A DNA stretch of 64,000 nucleotides from Chryseobacterium sp. MYb7 (GTDB lineage: Bacteria; Bacteroidota; Bacteroidia; Flavobacteriales; Weeksellaceae), in assembly GCF_002979455.1 (NCBI RefSeq), contig NZ_PCOU01000008.1, forward strand, positions 50,607 through 114,606. Reading direction: 5' to 3'. How positions within the stretch are numbered: position 1 is the stretch's first letter; the number at the start of each line of letters is the position of its first letter. Of the stretch, positions 54,006 through 63,650 are shown piece by piece. The notes beneath the pieces are model-generated. The model was given only the letters and a program-made list of their open reading frames with translations. It ran no database searches and was not told the origin of the DNA. A program made the translations under genes and the position numbers.

Positions 54006-55640
54006 ATGAAATACATCTTACTTACCCTTATCTCAGCAATGCTGCTGTCGGTTTCATGGCCTACTTACGGAGTTCCGTTTTTTATATTTTTTGCATTAGT
54101 TCCTCTTTTGATGATGGAACATGGAGTTTTAAAATTTTCTGATTATAAGAGAAAAAGCTGGGTAGTCTTTGGATTGTCCTACTTATGTTTTGTGATTTGG
54201 AACATAGTGACTACAGGATGGCTGTATGGCTCTAAGAACCCTGATGGAAGCCATTCTATGATGGCTGTTGTATTTCCGGTATTGGTAAACTCTCTTTTGT
54301 ATTCTTTGGTATTTCAATGTTATCACTGGTATAAAAATGCTCAGGGAACCTATTGGGGATTAGGATTTTTGATCGCGATCTGGATGAGTTTTGAAAAATT
54401 TCATTTAGGATGGGAATTAACGTGGCCGTGGCTTAACCTTGGAAATGTATTTTCAGATTATCCAAAACTGATCCAATGGTATGACACATTGGGAGCAACC
54501 GGGGGAAGTTTCTGGATCCTTCTCATTAATGTTTTGATTTTCTATACCGTAAGAACCTGGGAAGCTGGCAGAAAGAGAAAAGATCTGATTAAAAACTCTG
54601 CTATTGTTGGAGCTTTAATTGTTATCCCAATGATTATTTCAGTGATCAAATACAATAATTTTGATGAAAAACCAACCGGACAAGTAAACGTTTTGATGTT
54701 GCAGCCGGATCTTGATCCTTATGCAGAAAAATATTCTAAAGACAGCCTAACGATTGAGCAGGATTTATTGGCTCTTGCTCAAAAAAATTCAACGGGTAAG
54801 ATTGATTATTATATAGCCCCTGAAACAGCACTTCCAGGAAGAGGATCTATTTCTGAGACAGCATTTGAAAAGAGTTTACTTTTAAATAATATCAAAGGAT
54901 TTTTATCCAGTCACCCGGGATCTGTTTTTGCAACAGGAATTTCTTCGCACCGTTTCTTTTATAATCCTGCCGACTTACCTAAAGAAGCTTACCAGATCAA
55001 TAGTGGCATTTGGGTGAGCAGTTATAACACAGCGATTCAATTGGTGCCTAATCAAAAAGTTCAGGCTTATCACAAAGGAAAACTCGTACCGGGTGTTGAA
55101 ATATTCCCTTATATGAATGTTTTAAAACCTCTTTTAGGAGACGCCATGCTCAACTTGGGTGGTACAGTAGCCTCTTTGGGAACAGACAAAGAAAGAGTGG
55201 CTTTTTCAAATCCTTATAATAAAGGAAAATTGGCACCTATTATCTGCTATGAAAGTATTTATGGCGAGTTTGTAACAGACTATGTAAAAAAAGGAGCTAA
55301 TTTCTTAGGAATTATGACGAACGACTCCTGGTGGGGCATTACAGAAGGACACAAACAGCTTTTATCATATGCAAAACTAAGAGCCATTGAAACCAGAAGA
55401 GAAATTGCCCGTGCTGCCAACAGTGGAATTTCGGCACACATCAATGCAAAAGGAGAAGTGACTGCTGATACTTTCTACGGTGACCAAACGGCTTTATTTG
55501 CGAAAGTAAATCTATATGATACGATGACATTTTATACCAGAGCAGGAGATCTTCTTTCCAGGTTCTCCATATTTGCACTAGGATTTTTATTATTTTATTT
55601 TTTGATTGAATGGTTTAAAAAGAAAACAAAGAAAGCTTAA
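54006..55640 (+). CDS. lnt: Apolipoprotein N-acyltransferase
   Basis: 544 residues. N-terminal membrane segments (residues 1-200), then the nitrilase-like catalytic domain: IAPETALPGRGS with Glu, YHKGKLVPGVE with Lys and PIICYESIYGEF with Cys. It adds the third acyl chain to lipoproteins in the inner membrane. ETRREIARAANSGIS is conserved near the end. Lipoproteins in this window would be its substrates. Full length. Confidence 0.93.
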   Translation: MKYILLTLISAMLLSVSWPTYGVPFFIFFALVPLLMMEHGVLKFSDYKRKSWVVFGLSYLCFVIWNIVTTGWLYGSKNPDGSHSMMAVVFPVLVNSLLYSLVFQCYHWYKNAQGTYWGLGFLIAIWMSFEKFHLGWELTWPWLNLGNVFSDYPKLIQWYDTLGATGGSFWILLINVLIFYTVRTWEAGRKRKDLIKNSAIVGALIVIPMIISVIKYNNFDEKPTGQVNVLMLQPDLDPYAEKYSKDSLTIEQDLLALAQKNSTGKIDYYIAPETALPGRGSISETAFEKSLLLNNIKGFLSSHPGSVFATGISSHRFFYNPADLPKEAYQINSGIWVSSYNTAIQLVPNQKVQAYHKGKLVPGVEIFPYMNVLKPLLGDAMLNLGGTVASLGTDKERVAFSNPYNKGKLAPIICYESIYGEFVTDYVKKGANFLGIMTNDSWWGITEGHKQLLSYAKLRAIETRREIARAANSGISAHINAKGEVTADTFYGDQTALFAKVNLYDTMTFYTRAGDLLSRFSIFALGFLLFYFLIEWFKKKTKKA

Positions 55641-55756
55641 TGCTAAACACAAATTGCACAAATTCTTTGCACGAATAACACAGAATCTAAATGATCAATA
55701 AGATTTGTGAATGCTAAATTTTCTTACTGATTACACAGATTCATTCCATAAAAAAA

Positions 55757-55788
55757 GAGAAAAGCCAGCTGGACGTCTGGCTTTTCTC
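55757..55788. terminator. Terminator between lnt and the FG-GAP gene
   Basis: GAGAAAAGCCAG (55757-55768) pairs with CTGGCTTTTCTC (55777-55788). It can serve both converging genes. Upstream (55645-55745) lie degenerate ACACAAATT/ACACAGATT repeats, with no gene. Confidence 0.75.
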
Positions 55789-55814
55789 ATTGATAGAAGA
55801 TAGAATTGATTCAA

Positions 55815-57524
55815 TTACTTAATCGTAAGTTTCCTTGTGGTTATTTCGTTTTTTATCTTCAGTTTTAATAAATAGACTCCTTTCGGTAAATGAGAAACAT
55901 CAATAGACTGGTCTCCATTTACACTGATATTCATTTTTTTTCCATCCATAGAATACATTTCGGCTTCCGAAACTTTTTCTCCTTTGATATATACTTTATC
56001 GGATACCGGATTCGGATAGATCACAATCTGTTTATCGGTTTTAATTTCTGCAGTTCCTAATGTACCTTGTGTGGAAGCATCAGAATATACTTTTGAAGCA
56101 TCAATAGATTTCACACTCCAGTATACATTCTGAACTGTTGGATCAAGTTCCAGAAACCATGAAGGTGTTGTCACAACATATTTGGCAATATCATGAGCTC
56201 CCTGTGTAGATCCTACTGTAATTTCATAGCGTAATGCATTCACCGGAGTTTTATCATCCGAAGCCCCACTCCATGCAAAATTGAATCTGTTTCCGCTTTT
56301 CGTCATGTTCAGCTGCGTTGGCGCGGTAGGCTTTGTATTGACTGCTGTTGAATTATTTTTGAACACCTTCGTCAGTGAAGGTAAGTCGGAAGCAGCCCAG
56401 TCAAATCCACCCAGTAAGATATCCAGATGATGATCATTATTAAAATCAAAAAGATGAATCAGCCCCGGACCTCCCAGGTTAGTAATTCCTGTTATTGTTC
56501 CTTCATTAAACTTATTATTGGCAACATCATAGATATAAGTTTTCACTACCGCATTGTAATTTTCATTTCCTGAAATAATAAAGTCATAATAACCATCATT
56601 ATTCAAGTCACCAACGTTTAATGAAACATCTGAAATATCATTTCCGGTAATCATTTGAGGGGTCAGATTACCCGTACCGTCATTCATGAGAACCGCAAAA
56701 TATCCGTCGTCATTTCCATCCCTTCCAGCGATGACAACATCCTGAAATCCATCTGCATTAAAGTCTGCAAAATCTATTTTCCCCACTCCTACCGGAGCAA
56801 GATCCTGCGTATGAGTAAGAACTCCCGCCTGATTCATATAAACTTTAGACACCGGAGTCCCATTGATATCTGATCCTATAATGACAAGATCCAGAAGGTT
56901 ATCATTATTCAGATCTACCATTTTAAAACTTCCGCTCTGAGTACCATCTGCCCAGTGTTCCGTCATATCAAAACCAGCGCCTGTATTCTTATAATAATCC
57001 AGTGTATTTCTGAAGCCTCCTCCATGAGCATATTGAGTTCCGTTGATAGCATAATCAGATTTTCCATCGTGGTTAAAATCAAAAACTTCTATAGATCCGT
57101 AGATCTTTCCAGGAAGGTCAGCCTCTTTCACAAAGCCTGTTCCTGTATTTCTGAACCGATAATGTTTATAATTAACAACATCCAAATAGCTGAGACCTGT
57201 AGAAACAATATCCATTAGTCCGTCATTATTAAAATCAATGAACCTGATATCTCCGAGATGCGTTACATCTCCCCCCAGTCCTACATAAGGCACTAATGTT
57301 GTTCCATTATTCTGATATACTTCATTGTAAGTACTGTCTACATTTCCGTCCCCATCAGAATCAATAGCCCCATTAACCACGATATCCATTGTTCCGTTGT
57401 TGTCTATATCGGCAATATCAGCTGCAGAATAATAAAAATTATTTATGCCCGTCTGGATCTCAGTAAAGTTTTGAGCCATGATGCTGACAGGTAACATAGA
57501 CAATAAAATATAAATCCTCCCCAT
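55815..57524 (-). CDS. FG-GAP/VCBS-repeat secreted protein with T9SS tail
   Basis: 569 residues. Signal peptide MGRIYILLSMLPVSIMAQ. About seven FG-GAP-type beta-propeller blades with calcium-binding D-x-D/N motifs (DIDNNGTMDIVVNG, DFNNDGLMDIVSTG, DLNNDNLLDLVIIG, DFNADGFQDVVIAG). Then an FN3-like domain (about 405-495) and the C-terminal sorting domain (QIVIYPNPVSDKVYIKGE, LPKGVYLLKL). It should be exported by T9SS and bind ligands or matrix. Confidence 0.85.
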   Translation of the reverse strand: MGRIYILLSMLPVSIMAQNFTEIQTGINNFYYSAADIADIDNNGTMDIVVNGAIDSDGDGNVDSTYNEVYQNNGTTLVPYVGLGGDVTHLGDIRFIDFNNDGLMDIVSTGLSYLDVVNYKHYRFRNTGTGFVKEADLPGKIYGSIEVFDFNHDGKSDYAINGTQYAHGGGFRNTLDYYKNTGAGFDMTEHWADGTQSGSFKMVDLNNDNLLDLVIIGSDINGTPVSKVYMNQAGVLTHTQDLAPVGVGKIDFADFNADGFQDVVIAGRDGNDDGYFAVLMNDGTGNLTPQMITGNDISDVSLNVGDLNNDGYYDFIISGNENYNAVVKTYIYDVANNKFNEGTITGITNLGGPGLIHLFDFNNDHHLDILLGGFDWAASDLPSLTKVFKNNSTAVNTKPTAPTQLNMTKSGNRFNFAWSGASDDKTPVNALRYEITVGSTQGAHDIAKYVVTTPSWFLELDPTVQNVYWSVKSIDASKVYSDASTQGTLGTAEIKTDKQIVIYPNPVSDKVYIKGEKVSEAEMYSMDGKKMNISVNGDQSIDVSHLPKGVYLLKLKIKNEITTRKLTIK

Positions 57525-57700
57525 AGTTATTTTTATTTAGATTAATTAAAAACAAAGATAGAATATTAAATTCTCTGGGTAAAAAAAAGCCTGCATGAAA
57601 TATATCAGCACCCTTTATCTGCTGTATCCCAAGGATTCTACTATTTTAAAAATTCAATATTATTAATCAGTTACTTATTTACAAATATTTTCCAAAAGAT

Positions 57701-57731
57701 TTGTCTATCTAAAAAATTCTTCGTTATTTTG
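57701..57731 (+). promoter_or_regulatory. Promoter of the rpmB operon
   Basis: TTG (57701-57703), 20 nt, TTATTTTG (57724-57731), one mismatch to the -7 consensus. It lies 36 nt before the rpmB ATG. Confidence 0.5.
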
Positions 57732-57767
57732 CACTCTCAAATATTATACAAATAAGAACATCGAGAT

Positions 57768-58010
57768 ATGTCAAGAATTTGCCAAATAACAGGAAAGCGT
57801 GCAATGGTTGGTAACAACGTTTCTCACGCTAATAACAAAACGAAGCGTCGTTTTGAAATTAACTTATTAGAGAAGAAGTTTTACCTTCCGGAGCAAGATA
57901 AGCACGTAACACTGAAAGTATCAGCTCATGGATTGAGAGTGATTAACAAGATTGGAATCGAGGAAGCTATTGAAAGAGCTACTAGAAACGGATTGATTAA
58001 AAAGAATTAA
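57768..58010 (+). CDS. rpmB: 50S ribosomal protein L28
   Basis: 80 residues: [36 protein letters not shown] and [16 protein letters not shown]. It has one Cys only, so it is the zinc-free form. The order rpmB, rpmG, DUF4295 (6 and 20 nt gaps) is typical for Bacteroidota. Confidence 0.96.
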   Translation: MSRICQITGKRAMVGNNVSHANNKTKRRFEINLLEKKFYLPEQDKHVTLKVSAHGLRVINKIGIEEAIERATRNGLIKKN

Positions 58011-58016
58011 TAAATC

Positions 58017-58199
58017 ATGGCAAAAAAAGGAAATAGAGTTCAAGTAATCCTTGAATGCACAGAGCACAAAGAAAGTGGTATGCCAGGAATGTCTAGATAC
58101 ATTTCTACAAAAAATAAAAAGAACACTACAGAAAGATTGGAATTGAAAAAATACAATCCTGTTCTTAAGAGATCTACCCTTCACAAAGAAATTAAGTAA
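58017..58199 (+). CDS. rpmG: 50S ribosomal protein L33
   Basis: 60 residues: [20 protein letters not shown], then [10 protein letters not shown] and [20 protein letters not shown]. It has only one Cys and lacks the CxxC pairs, so it is the zinc-independent form. Second gene of the ribosomal operon. Confidence 0.95.
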   Translation: MAKKGNRVQVILECTEHKESGMPGMSRYISTKNKKNTTERLELKKYNPVLKRSTLHKEIK

Positions 58200-58219
58200 T
58201 TTATAAATAATAACTTACC

Positions 58220-58372
58220 ATGGCAAAGAAAGTAGTAGCAACCCTACAAAGCGGTCAGTCTAAGAAAATGACGAAAGTGGTGAAAATGGTTAAGTCTTCT
58301 AAATCAGGAGCTTACGTTTTCGAAGAAAAAGTAATGAATGCTGATGAAGTAGATGGTTATTTAAAAAAATAA
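58220..58372 (+). CDS. DUF4295 small basic protein
   Basis: 50 residues starting MAKKVVATLQSGQSKKMTKV and ending YLKK. It follows rpmG by 20 nt. The family is Bacteroidota-specific and conserved at this spot, so it is probably ribosome-associated. It is followed by a terminator at 58394-58424. Confidence 0.9.
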   Translation: MAKKVVATLQSGQSKKMTKVVKMVKSSKSGAYVFEEKVMNADEVDGYLKK

Positions 58373-58393
58373 TCAGTACTTTATTTACAATAT

Positions 58394-58424
58394 AAAAAAC
58401 TACTCATATTTTGGGTAGTTTTTT
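58394..58424 (+). terminator. Terminator of the ribosomal operon
   Basis: AAAAAACTAC and GTAGTTTTTT form a 10-bp stem around an 11-nt loop, followed by T. A -7-like TATCTTTG (58428-58435) for the next gene follows directly. Confidence 0.75.
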
Positions 58425-58461
58425 TGTTATCTTTGTGCACCAGATTATTAATCAGTAAAGT

Positions 58462-58929
58462 ATGAAAAAGATACTTGTTCTGGCCTGCACAGCAACTTTT
58501 CTATTTTCATTCAGTCAGAAAACAATGAACCCAGTAGAATATAAAAGTTCGTCAAAAGTTTTCAGCATAAAAGGACTCTCCCAATCAGTAAGTATTGACT
58601 GCGGAAGTTCCAAAATGATTTTATTATCCGGACAGGTGCCTCTGGACCCGGAAGGTAATCTTGTGGGAAATACAATAGAAGAACAGACGCATCAGGTTTT
58701 CAAAAATATTGAAAGCATCCTGAAAGAATACGGAGGAACAGGAAAAGATATTATCAAACTGGGAATCTTTACCACAGACATCAAAAAAATGCCCGATTTC
58801 AGAAAAGTAAGGGATTTGTATGTTAACCTTCAGAACCCTCCTGTAAGCACCCTTGTGGAAGTGAGCAGGCTTTTCAGGGATGACGTTTTTATAGAAGTAG
58901 AAGTCACAGCAGTGATTAAAAATAAATAA
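58462..58929 (+). CDS. Exported RidA-like protein
   Basis: 155 residues. A signal peptide-like MKKILVLACTATFLFSFSQ precedes a RidA (YjgF/YER057c) domain: MILLSGQVPLDPEGNLVG, QTHQVFKNIESILKEYGG and PPVSTLVEVSRLFRDDVFIE. The active-site Arg of RidA (PARSxVEV in many members) is replaced by Val-Ser here, so imine deaminase activity is doubtful. It lies 15 nt before ftsY and probably shares its transcript. Confidence 0.8.
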   Translation: MKKILVLACTATFLFSFSQKTMNPVEYKSSSKVFSIKGLSQSVSIDCGSSKMILLSGQVPLDPEGNLVGNTIEEQTHQVFKNIESILKEYGGTGKDIIKLGIFTTDIKKMPDFRKVRDLYVNLQNPPVSTLVEVSRLFRDDVFIEVEVTAVIKNK

Positions 58930-58944
58930 GAATAAACTAAAACT

Positions 58945-59898
58945 ATGAGTTGGTTTAAAAATATTTTCAAAAAGGAAGAAAAAGAAACCTTAGACAAAGG
59001 ATTGGAAAAATCCAGCCAGGGATTCTTTGAAAAAATGACGAAAGCCGTAGTCGGCAAAAGCAAAGTAGATGATGAAGTACTTGATGATCTTGAAGAAGTA
59101 CTGATTGCATCCGATGTAGGAGCCTCTACTACCATCAAAATCATTGAAAGAATTGAAGAGCGCGTTGCCAGAGACAAATATGTTGGAGTAAACGAACTGG
59201 ATCAAATTCTTCGTGATGAGATTTCTGGGCTGCTGCTTGAAAATCCTCATGCCGGTACAGGAAATATTGATACTTCCAAAAAACCTTATGTCATTATGGT
59301 TGTAGGGGTAAACGGAGTGGGAAAAACAACCACGATCGGAAAACTGGCTCACCAATTTAAATCCGAAGGTAAAAAAGTAGTTCTTGGAGCAGCTGATACC
59401 TTTAGAGCGGCTGCTGTAGACCAACTTGTCATCTGGAGTGAAAGAGTGGGTGTTCCTATTGTAAAACAGGAAATGGGATCAGATCCTGCTTCTGTAGCAT
59501 TTGACACTGTACAAAGTGCTGTTGCCCAAAACGCAGATGTTGTCATCATTGATACCGCAGGAAGACTTCACAATAAAATCAACCTGATGAATGAACTTTC
59601 AAAAATCAAAAGAGTAATGCAGAAGGTTATTCCTGATGCCCCTCATGAGATTCTTTTGGTTCTTGACGGCTCTACCGGGCAGAATGCTTTTGAACAGGCA
59701 AAACAGTTTACGGCAGCTACGGAAGTAAATGCTTTAGCAGTAACAAAACTGGACGGAACAGCAAAAGGAGGTGTTGTAATCGGGATCTCTGATCAGTTCC
59801 AAATTCCCGTAAAATATATTGGTGTAGGTGAAAAAATGCAGGATTTGCAACTTTTTAATGGTACGGAATTTGTAGACTCATTCTTCAAGAAAAGATGA
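58945..59898 (+). CDS. ftsY: Signal recognition particle receptor FtsY
   Basis: 317 residues, NG domain with hardly any acidic A domain (usual in Bacteroidota). G1 GVNGVGKTTTIGKLA, G2-region DTFRAAAVDQL, DTAGRLHNK, and TKLDGTAKGG are the SRP-GTPase motifs. It docks ribosome-SRP complexes at the inner membrane. The upstream RidA-like gene is 15 nt away. Confidence 0.95.
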   Translation: MSWFKNIFKKEEKETLDKGLEKSSQGFFEKMTKAVVGKSKVDDEVLDDLEEVLIASDVGASTTIKIIERIEERVARDKYVGVNELDQILRDEISGLLLENPHAGTGNIDTSKKPYVIMVVGVNGVGKTTTIGKLAHQFKSEGKKVVLGAADTFRAAAVDQLVIWSERVGVPIVKQEMGSDPASVAFDTVQSAVAQNADVVIIDTAGRLHNKINLMNELSKIKRVMQKVIPDAPHEILLVLDGSTGQNAFEQAKQFTAATEVNALAVTKLDGTAKGGVVIGISDQFQIPVKYIGVGEKMQDLQLFNGTEFVDSFFKKR

Positions 59899-59970
59899 TT
59901 TATATCATGTTTTCCCTTATATTAGCAAACAATTCATTTTTAAATATTAACAATAAAAAAATTTGCAACT

Positions 59971-60231
59971 ATGGGAATTATAACATGGATCCTATTCGGT
60001 CTTATTGCAGGAGCAATCGCTAAAATGATCATGCCTGGAACTCAGGGAGGAGGATGGCTAATCACCATTATCCTTGGAATTTTAGGAGCATTTGTAGGAG
60101 GAGCTATAGGAGTTTACATTCTACATTGGGGAGATGTCGGTTCATTCTGGAACCCAAGAAGCTGGATTCTATCAATTGGAGGAGCTTTAATCATTCTCTG
60201 GATTTACGGAATGGCCACCAAGAAAAGCTAA
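59971..60231 (+). CDS. GlsB/YeaQ/YmgE-family membrane protein
   Basis: 86 residues, three hydrophobic helices with Gly-rich repeats: WILFGLIAGAIAKMIMPGTQ, GGGWLITIILGILGAFVGGA and LSIGGALIILWIYGMA. The family is linked to stress and membrane function; the role is not established. It has its own terminator at 60254-60290. Confidence 0.88.
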   Translation: MGIITWILFGLIAGAIAKMIMPGTQGGGWLITIILGILGAFVGGAIGVYILHWGDVGSFWNPRSWILSIGGALIILWIYGMATKKS

Positions 60232-60253
60232 TTGTAACGCTTATAAAAAAATT

Positions 60254-60290
60254 AAAATCCCGGATCTGAAATTTCAGACCCGGGATTTTT
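60254..60290. terminator. Terminator between the GlsB-like gene and sppA
   Basis: AAAATCCCGG and CCGGGATTTT arms (with inner TCTGAAA/TTTCAGA pairing) form a long, nearly perfect stem with T and A runs on both sides. It serves convergent genes. Confidence 0.8.
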
Positions 60291-60306
60291 ACAATATAAA
60301 ATTTAG

Positions 60307-62064
60307 TTAGTTGTTGATTCTAATCTGATAAGGCATTTCCATTTTCACCTCAGATTGTAGCTTTTTATCTGTGATCTGTTGCAGAATCTCATAGTTGGAT
60401 TTACCAATTTTGTTCTTGATAATTCTGGCAGAAACATCTTCTTCATTCAGATCTTTAAAGATTTGTTCAAATGGTGACATTCTCTTAGGGAAAGCATCTA
60501 CCTGATAAGATTTTAATCCGGCTTTCTGCGCTGCAAATTTCACGGCATCATTTAAAGTACCAAGTTCATCTACCAAACCAATTTCTTTAGCACGAACACC
60601 ACTCCATACTCTACCACCACCTACATTGTCAATCTGTTCAAACGTTTTCTTTCTGTTTTGAGTCACAAAGTGTACAAATCTCTTGTACGTACCTTCTACG
60701 CTTCTTGTCATCATATTGACTCCGTAAGGTGTTACTCCGTTTAATCCGGAATAATACATTGAGTTAGCATTGGTAGCAACAATGTCCGCACGGATTCCGT
60801 TTTTGCTGGCAATATCTTTATAATATGGCATTACCCCAAATACTCCGATAGAACCGGTAAGTGTATTAGGCTCAGAATAAATTTTATCCGCTGCCATTGC
60901 TACATAATACCCTCCTGAAGCCGCATAATCACCGAAAGAAACCACCAATGGTTTTTTCTTCTTCAGCTGCTGCAATTCAAACAGGATTTCATCAGAAGCA
61001 TTTGCACTCCCTCCCGGAGAGTTAATTCTGAAGACTACAGCTTTTACTTTATCATCTTCCTGAAGTTTTTTGATATACTTCACATATTTCTCAGAATGAA
61101 TATCATTATACTCATCTCCGTTGTTGATAGATCCTGAAGCATAAAGCACAGCGATTTTTTCACCGGATTTATCTTCATCAGCGTAAGAGTTGATATAACT
61201 TGTCAGAGAGATCTTGTTCAGTTTTTCTTCATTCTTTACATTCAGCTTTGTTTTAAGAAGATCTTCATATTCTGATTTCTGGATAAGCTTATCTGCAAGT
61301 TTATATTTTAAACTTTGTTCAGGAATCATTCCATATAAGCTGTCTGTAATTGTTCTGAACTGAGCAGTATCAATTTTTCTTGAAGCCGCCATTTTATGGG
61401 AAGTATTTTTCCAAAGATCATTCAGAAGAGTACTTAGCTGTTCCTTATTCTCCGGAGAAATATCATTTCGTAGAAAAGGTTCTACTGCAGATTTGAATTT
61501 ACCATGACGGATAACCTCAATTCCAATACCATATTTATCAGCAAAATCCTTAAAGAAAGTTACCTCAGTAGATAAACCTTTCAACTCAATTCCTCCTGCC
61601 GGATGCAGATAATATTGATCTGCTACAGATCCTAAATAATAAGCAGACTGTGAAACTCCGTTTCCGTAAGCATACACAAATTTCCCACTTTTCTTAAAAT
61701 CTTCTATAGCATTCCTAATATCATCAATCTGAGTAAGGCCTGCATATAAATCATCTGCTTCAATACTAATTCCTTTAATATTATCATCGGTCTTGGCTTT
61801 ATGAATAGCCTCCAATGCATCATATAAAAGAACACTTTTATTTTGGGCACCAATACCGAACAATCCCATCTGCTCTTCAGTAGGACTGTCTATTATATTT
61901 GTCTTTAAATTAATCGTAAGAACCGAGTTCTTTTTCACTGCTACAGACTTATCACTTCCCATAGAACTGAACACAAGCATCGCAATGAAAAACATGAAAA
62001 ATAAAGCGCAAAGTATGATAATTGCTACTATATTTGCCAAAACATTTTTAAAGAAACTTCTCAT
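60307..62064 (-). CDS. sppA: Signal peptide peptidase SppA, long form
   Basis: 585 residues, the 67-kDa tandem-domain type. An N-terminal membrane anchor (IVAIIILCALFFMFFIAMLV) precedes two ClpP-like S49 domains. The Lys is in IRHGKFKSAVEPF and the catalytic Ser in FGDYAASGGYYVAMAADKIY. It degrades cleaved signal peptides in the inner membrane. It is divergent from folK, 20 nt away. Confidence 0.93.
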   Translation of the reverse strand: MRSFFKNVLANIVAIIILCALFFMFFIAMLVFSSMGSDKSVAVKKNSVLTINLKTNIIDSPTEEQMGLFGIGAQNKSVLLYDALEAIHKAKTDDNIKGISIEADDLYAGLTQIDDIRNAIEDFKKSGKFVYAYGNGVSQSAYYLGSVADQYYLHPAGGIELKGLSTEVTFFKDFADKYGIGIEVIRHGKFKSAVEPFLRNDISPENKEQLSTLLNDLWKNTSHKMAASRKIDTAQFRTITDSLYGMIPEQSLKYKLADKLIQKSEYEDLLKTKLNVKNEEKLNKISLTSYINSYADEDKSGEKIAVLYASGSINNGDEYNDIHSEKYVKYIKKLQEDDKVKAVVFRINSPGGSANASDEILFELQQLKKKKPLVVSFGDYAASGGYYVAMAADKIYSEPNTLTGSIGVFGVMPYYKDIASKNGIRADIVATNANSMYYSGLNGVTPYGVNMMTRSVEGTYKRFVHFVTQNRKKTFEQIDNVGGGRVWSGVRAKEIGLVDELGTLNDAVKFAAQKAGLKSYQVDAFPKRMSPFEQIFKDLNEEDVSARIIKNKIGKSNYEILQQITDKKLQSEVKMEMPYQIRINN

Positions 62065-62084
62065 AAATCAATCAATTTTCTAAT

Positions 62085-62501
62085 ATGTCGCAGCATAAGG
62101 TCGTTTTGTTACTAGGAAGTAACTTAGGAGAACAAAAAAAAAATATTGAACTAGCATTAAAGAAGATAGAAGATGCCGGAAATAACATTTCACAAATCAG
62201 CGAATATTTAATGTCTGAACCCGTAGAGTTTGTCAGTTCCAATATTTTTTGTAATATTGCAGCAATAATATTCACACATCTTTCACCAATTCAACTGCTT
62301 GATTGTATTAAGAATATAGAAGTTGAGATGGGAAGAATTAATGATTCAATAGTATCCGGAGGCTATACTGACAGGATAATTGATATTGATATCATTACCT
62401 ATAATGAATTAAATTTTATATCAGAAAGATTAGAAATCCCTCATAAAAAGCATCTTTTTGAAAGGGATTTTTCAAGAGTATTGTTAGAAAAATTTATTTA
62501 A
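62085..62501 (+). CDS. folK: 2-amino-4-hydroxy-6-hydroxymethyldihydropteridine diphosphokinase
   Basis: 138 residues. LLLGSNLGEQKKNIELALKK at the N-terminus and GYTDRIIDIDIITYNEL (the R-x-I-D-I-D-I motif) define HPPK of the folate pathway. It is slightly short and has no fused FolP domain. The start is shared with the divergent sppA region (20-nt gap). The downstream outer-membrane gene begins 18 nt later. Confidence 0.88.
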   Translation: MSQHKVVLLLGSNLGEQKKNIELALKKIEDAGNNISQISEYLMSEPVEFVSSNIFCNIAAIIFTHLSPIQLLDCIKNIEVEMGRINDSIVSGGYTDRIIDIDIITYNELNFISERLEIPHKKHLFERDFSRVLLEKFI

Positions 62502-62518
62502 AACATAAAACATATTGT

Positions 62519-63598
62519 ATGAAATTAGGTTTATTATTATTGGCTACGACATTGCCAATTGCAGCTTTCGCTCAGAACAGCAGCACTACAGTAAACTCTT
62601 CCACAGAGTACCCTAATACATTCTCCTCAGGTTCCGCTAATGTACAACCTTTCGACAACAAAGCCAGACGTTTCAGAGACTGGTCTATTTCTGTTGGAGG
62701 GGGTCCTGCATTTATGGTTCACTCCGATTTAAAATCTATTCGTAAGGATAAGATCAATTGGGGATATAATGCTTATGTAAGTATTGACAAACAAATCTCA
62801 CATGCTTTCGGTTTAAGTATTATCTACACAAGAGGAGAAACAAAGCAGACAGGGCAGCTTGACGGAGCAGCTGGACAGGCAGCTGGAGTAGCAACAGCTA
62901 CAACACAATTTGACCAGTTAGCTTTATTAGGTGACATTAACTTTTCTAATTTATTAAGAAGAGTAGATAACCATTCTCCTTACAGATGGGCTTTTCATGG
63001 ATACATGGGAATAGGTCTTCAGGGGTACAGAACATCTTTACATGACAATAATGTGAACAAATGGGGAAATAAAACACACCCTGAATTTATTGATGTTCCT
63101 CTGGGAATCAGTTCTGTATACTATCAGGGAGGTTTAGGTCTTAAATATAATGTTTCCAAACTTATTGACCTTGAAGCAAGAACCATGTATTTTATTAGTG
63201 GGGATGATGAATTTGATGGTGGAGGTCTTGCATATAGCAACTATAACATGCTTAATAAAAGAAAATCGGATAACGCATGGTCCGTCACTTTAGGGGCAAG
63301 CTTCAAATTAGGAAAACATGAATCTCATCTTGCATGGCATGATCCGCTTCAGGAAGCGTATTACAGAACAAGCGTTTTAGAAAATGCGTCTACTGATCTT
63401 GTAGTTTGCGAAAAGGGAGATGCTGATAATGATGGAGTATGTGACGATTGGGACAGACAGCTTGATACTCCTGCAGGTGCAAGAGTAGATGGTGCTGGAG
63501 TTGCTTTGGATATGGATCTTGACGGAGTTATCGATCTTTACGATAAATGTGTAACTGTACCAGGGCCTGTTGAGAATAATGGATGCCCAGTAAAATAA
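62519..63598 (+). CDS. Outer-membrane beta-barrel protein with thrombospondin-3-like repeats
   Basis: 359 residues. Signal peptide MKLGLLLLATTLPIAAFAQ. Residues 50-275 have the alternating pattern of an eight-stranded OmpA/OmpW-like barrel (FRDWSISVGGGPAFMVHSDL, AYVSIDKQISHAFGLSIIYT). The C-terminus has acidic D-x-D-x-D repeats (DADNDGVCDDWDRQ, DLDGVIDLYDKC), then ends CPVK, without the usual OmpA peptidoglycan domain. It is followed by a paralogue, so this looks like a tandem duplication. Confidence 0.75.
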   Translation: MKLGLLLLATTLPIAAFAQNSSTTVNSSTEYPNTFSSGSANVQPFDNKARRFRDWSISVGGGPAFMVHSDLKSIRKDKINWGYNAYVSIDKQISHAFGLSIIYTRGETKQTGQLDGAAGQAAGVATATTQFDQLALLGDINFSNLLRRVDNHSPYRWAFHGYMGIGLQGYRTSLHDNNVNKWGNKTHPEFIDVPLGISSVYYQGGLGLKYNVSKLIDLEARTMYFISGDDEFDGGGLAYSNYNMLNKRKSDNAWSVTLGASFKLGKHESHLAWHDPLQEAYYRTSVLENASTDLVVCEKGDADNDGVCDDWDRQLDTPAGARVDGAGVALDMDLDGVIDLYDKCVTVPGPVENNGCPVK

Positions 63599-63650
63599 TT
63601 TAAAAAAAATTAAAATTTCTTTTTCAAAAGAATTCAAATAATAATACACG

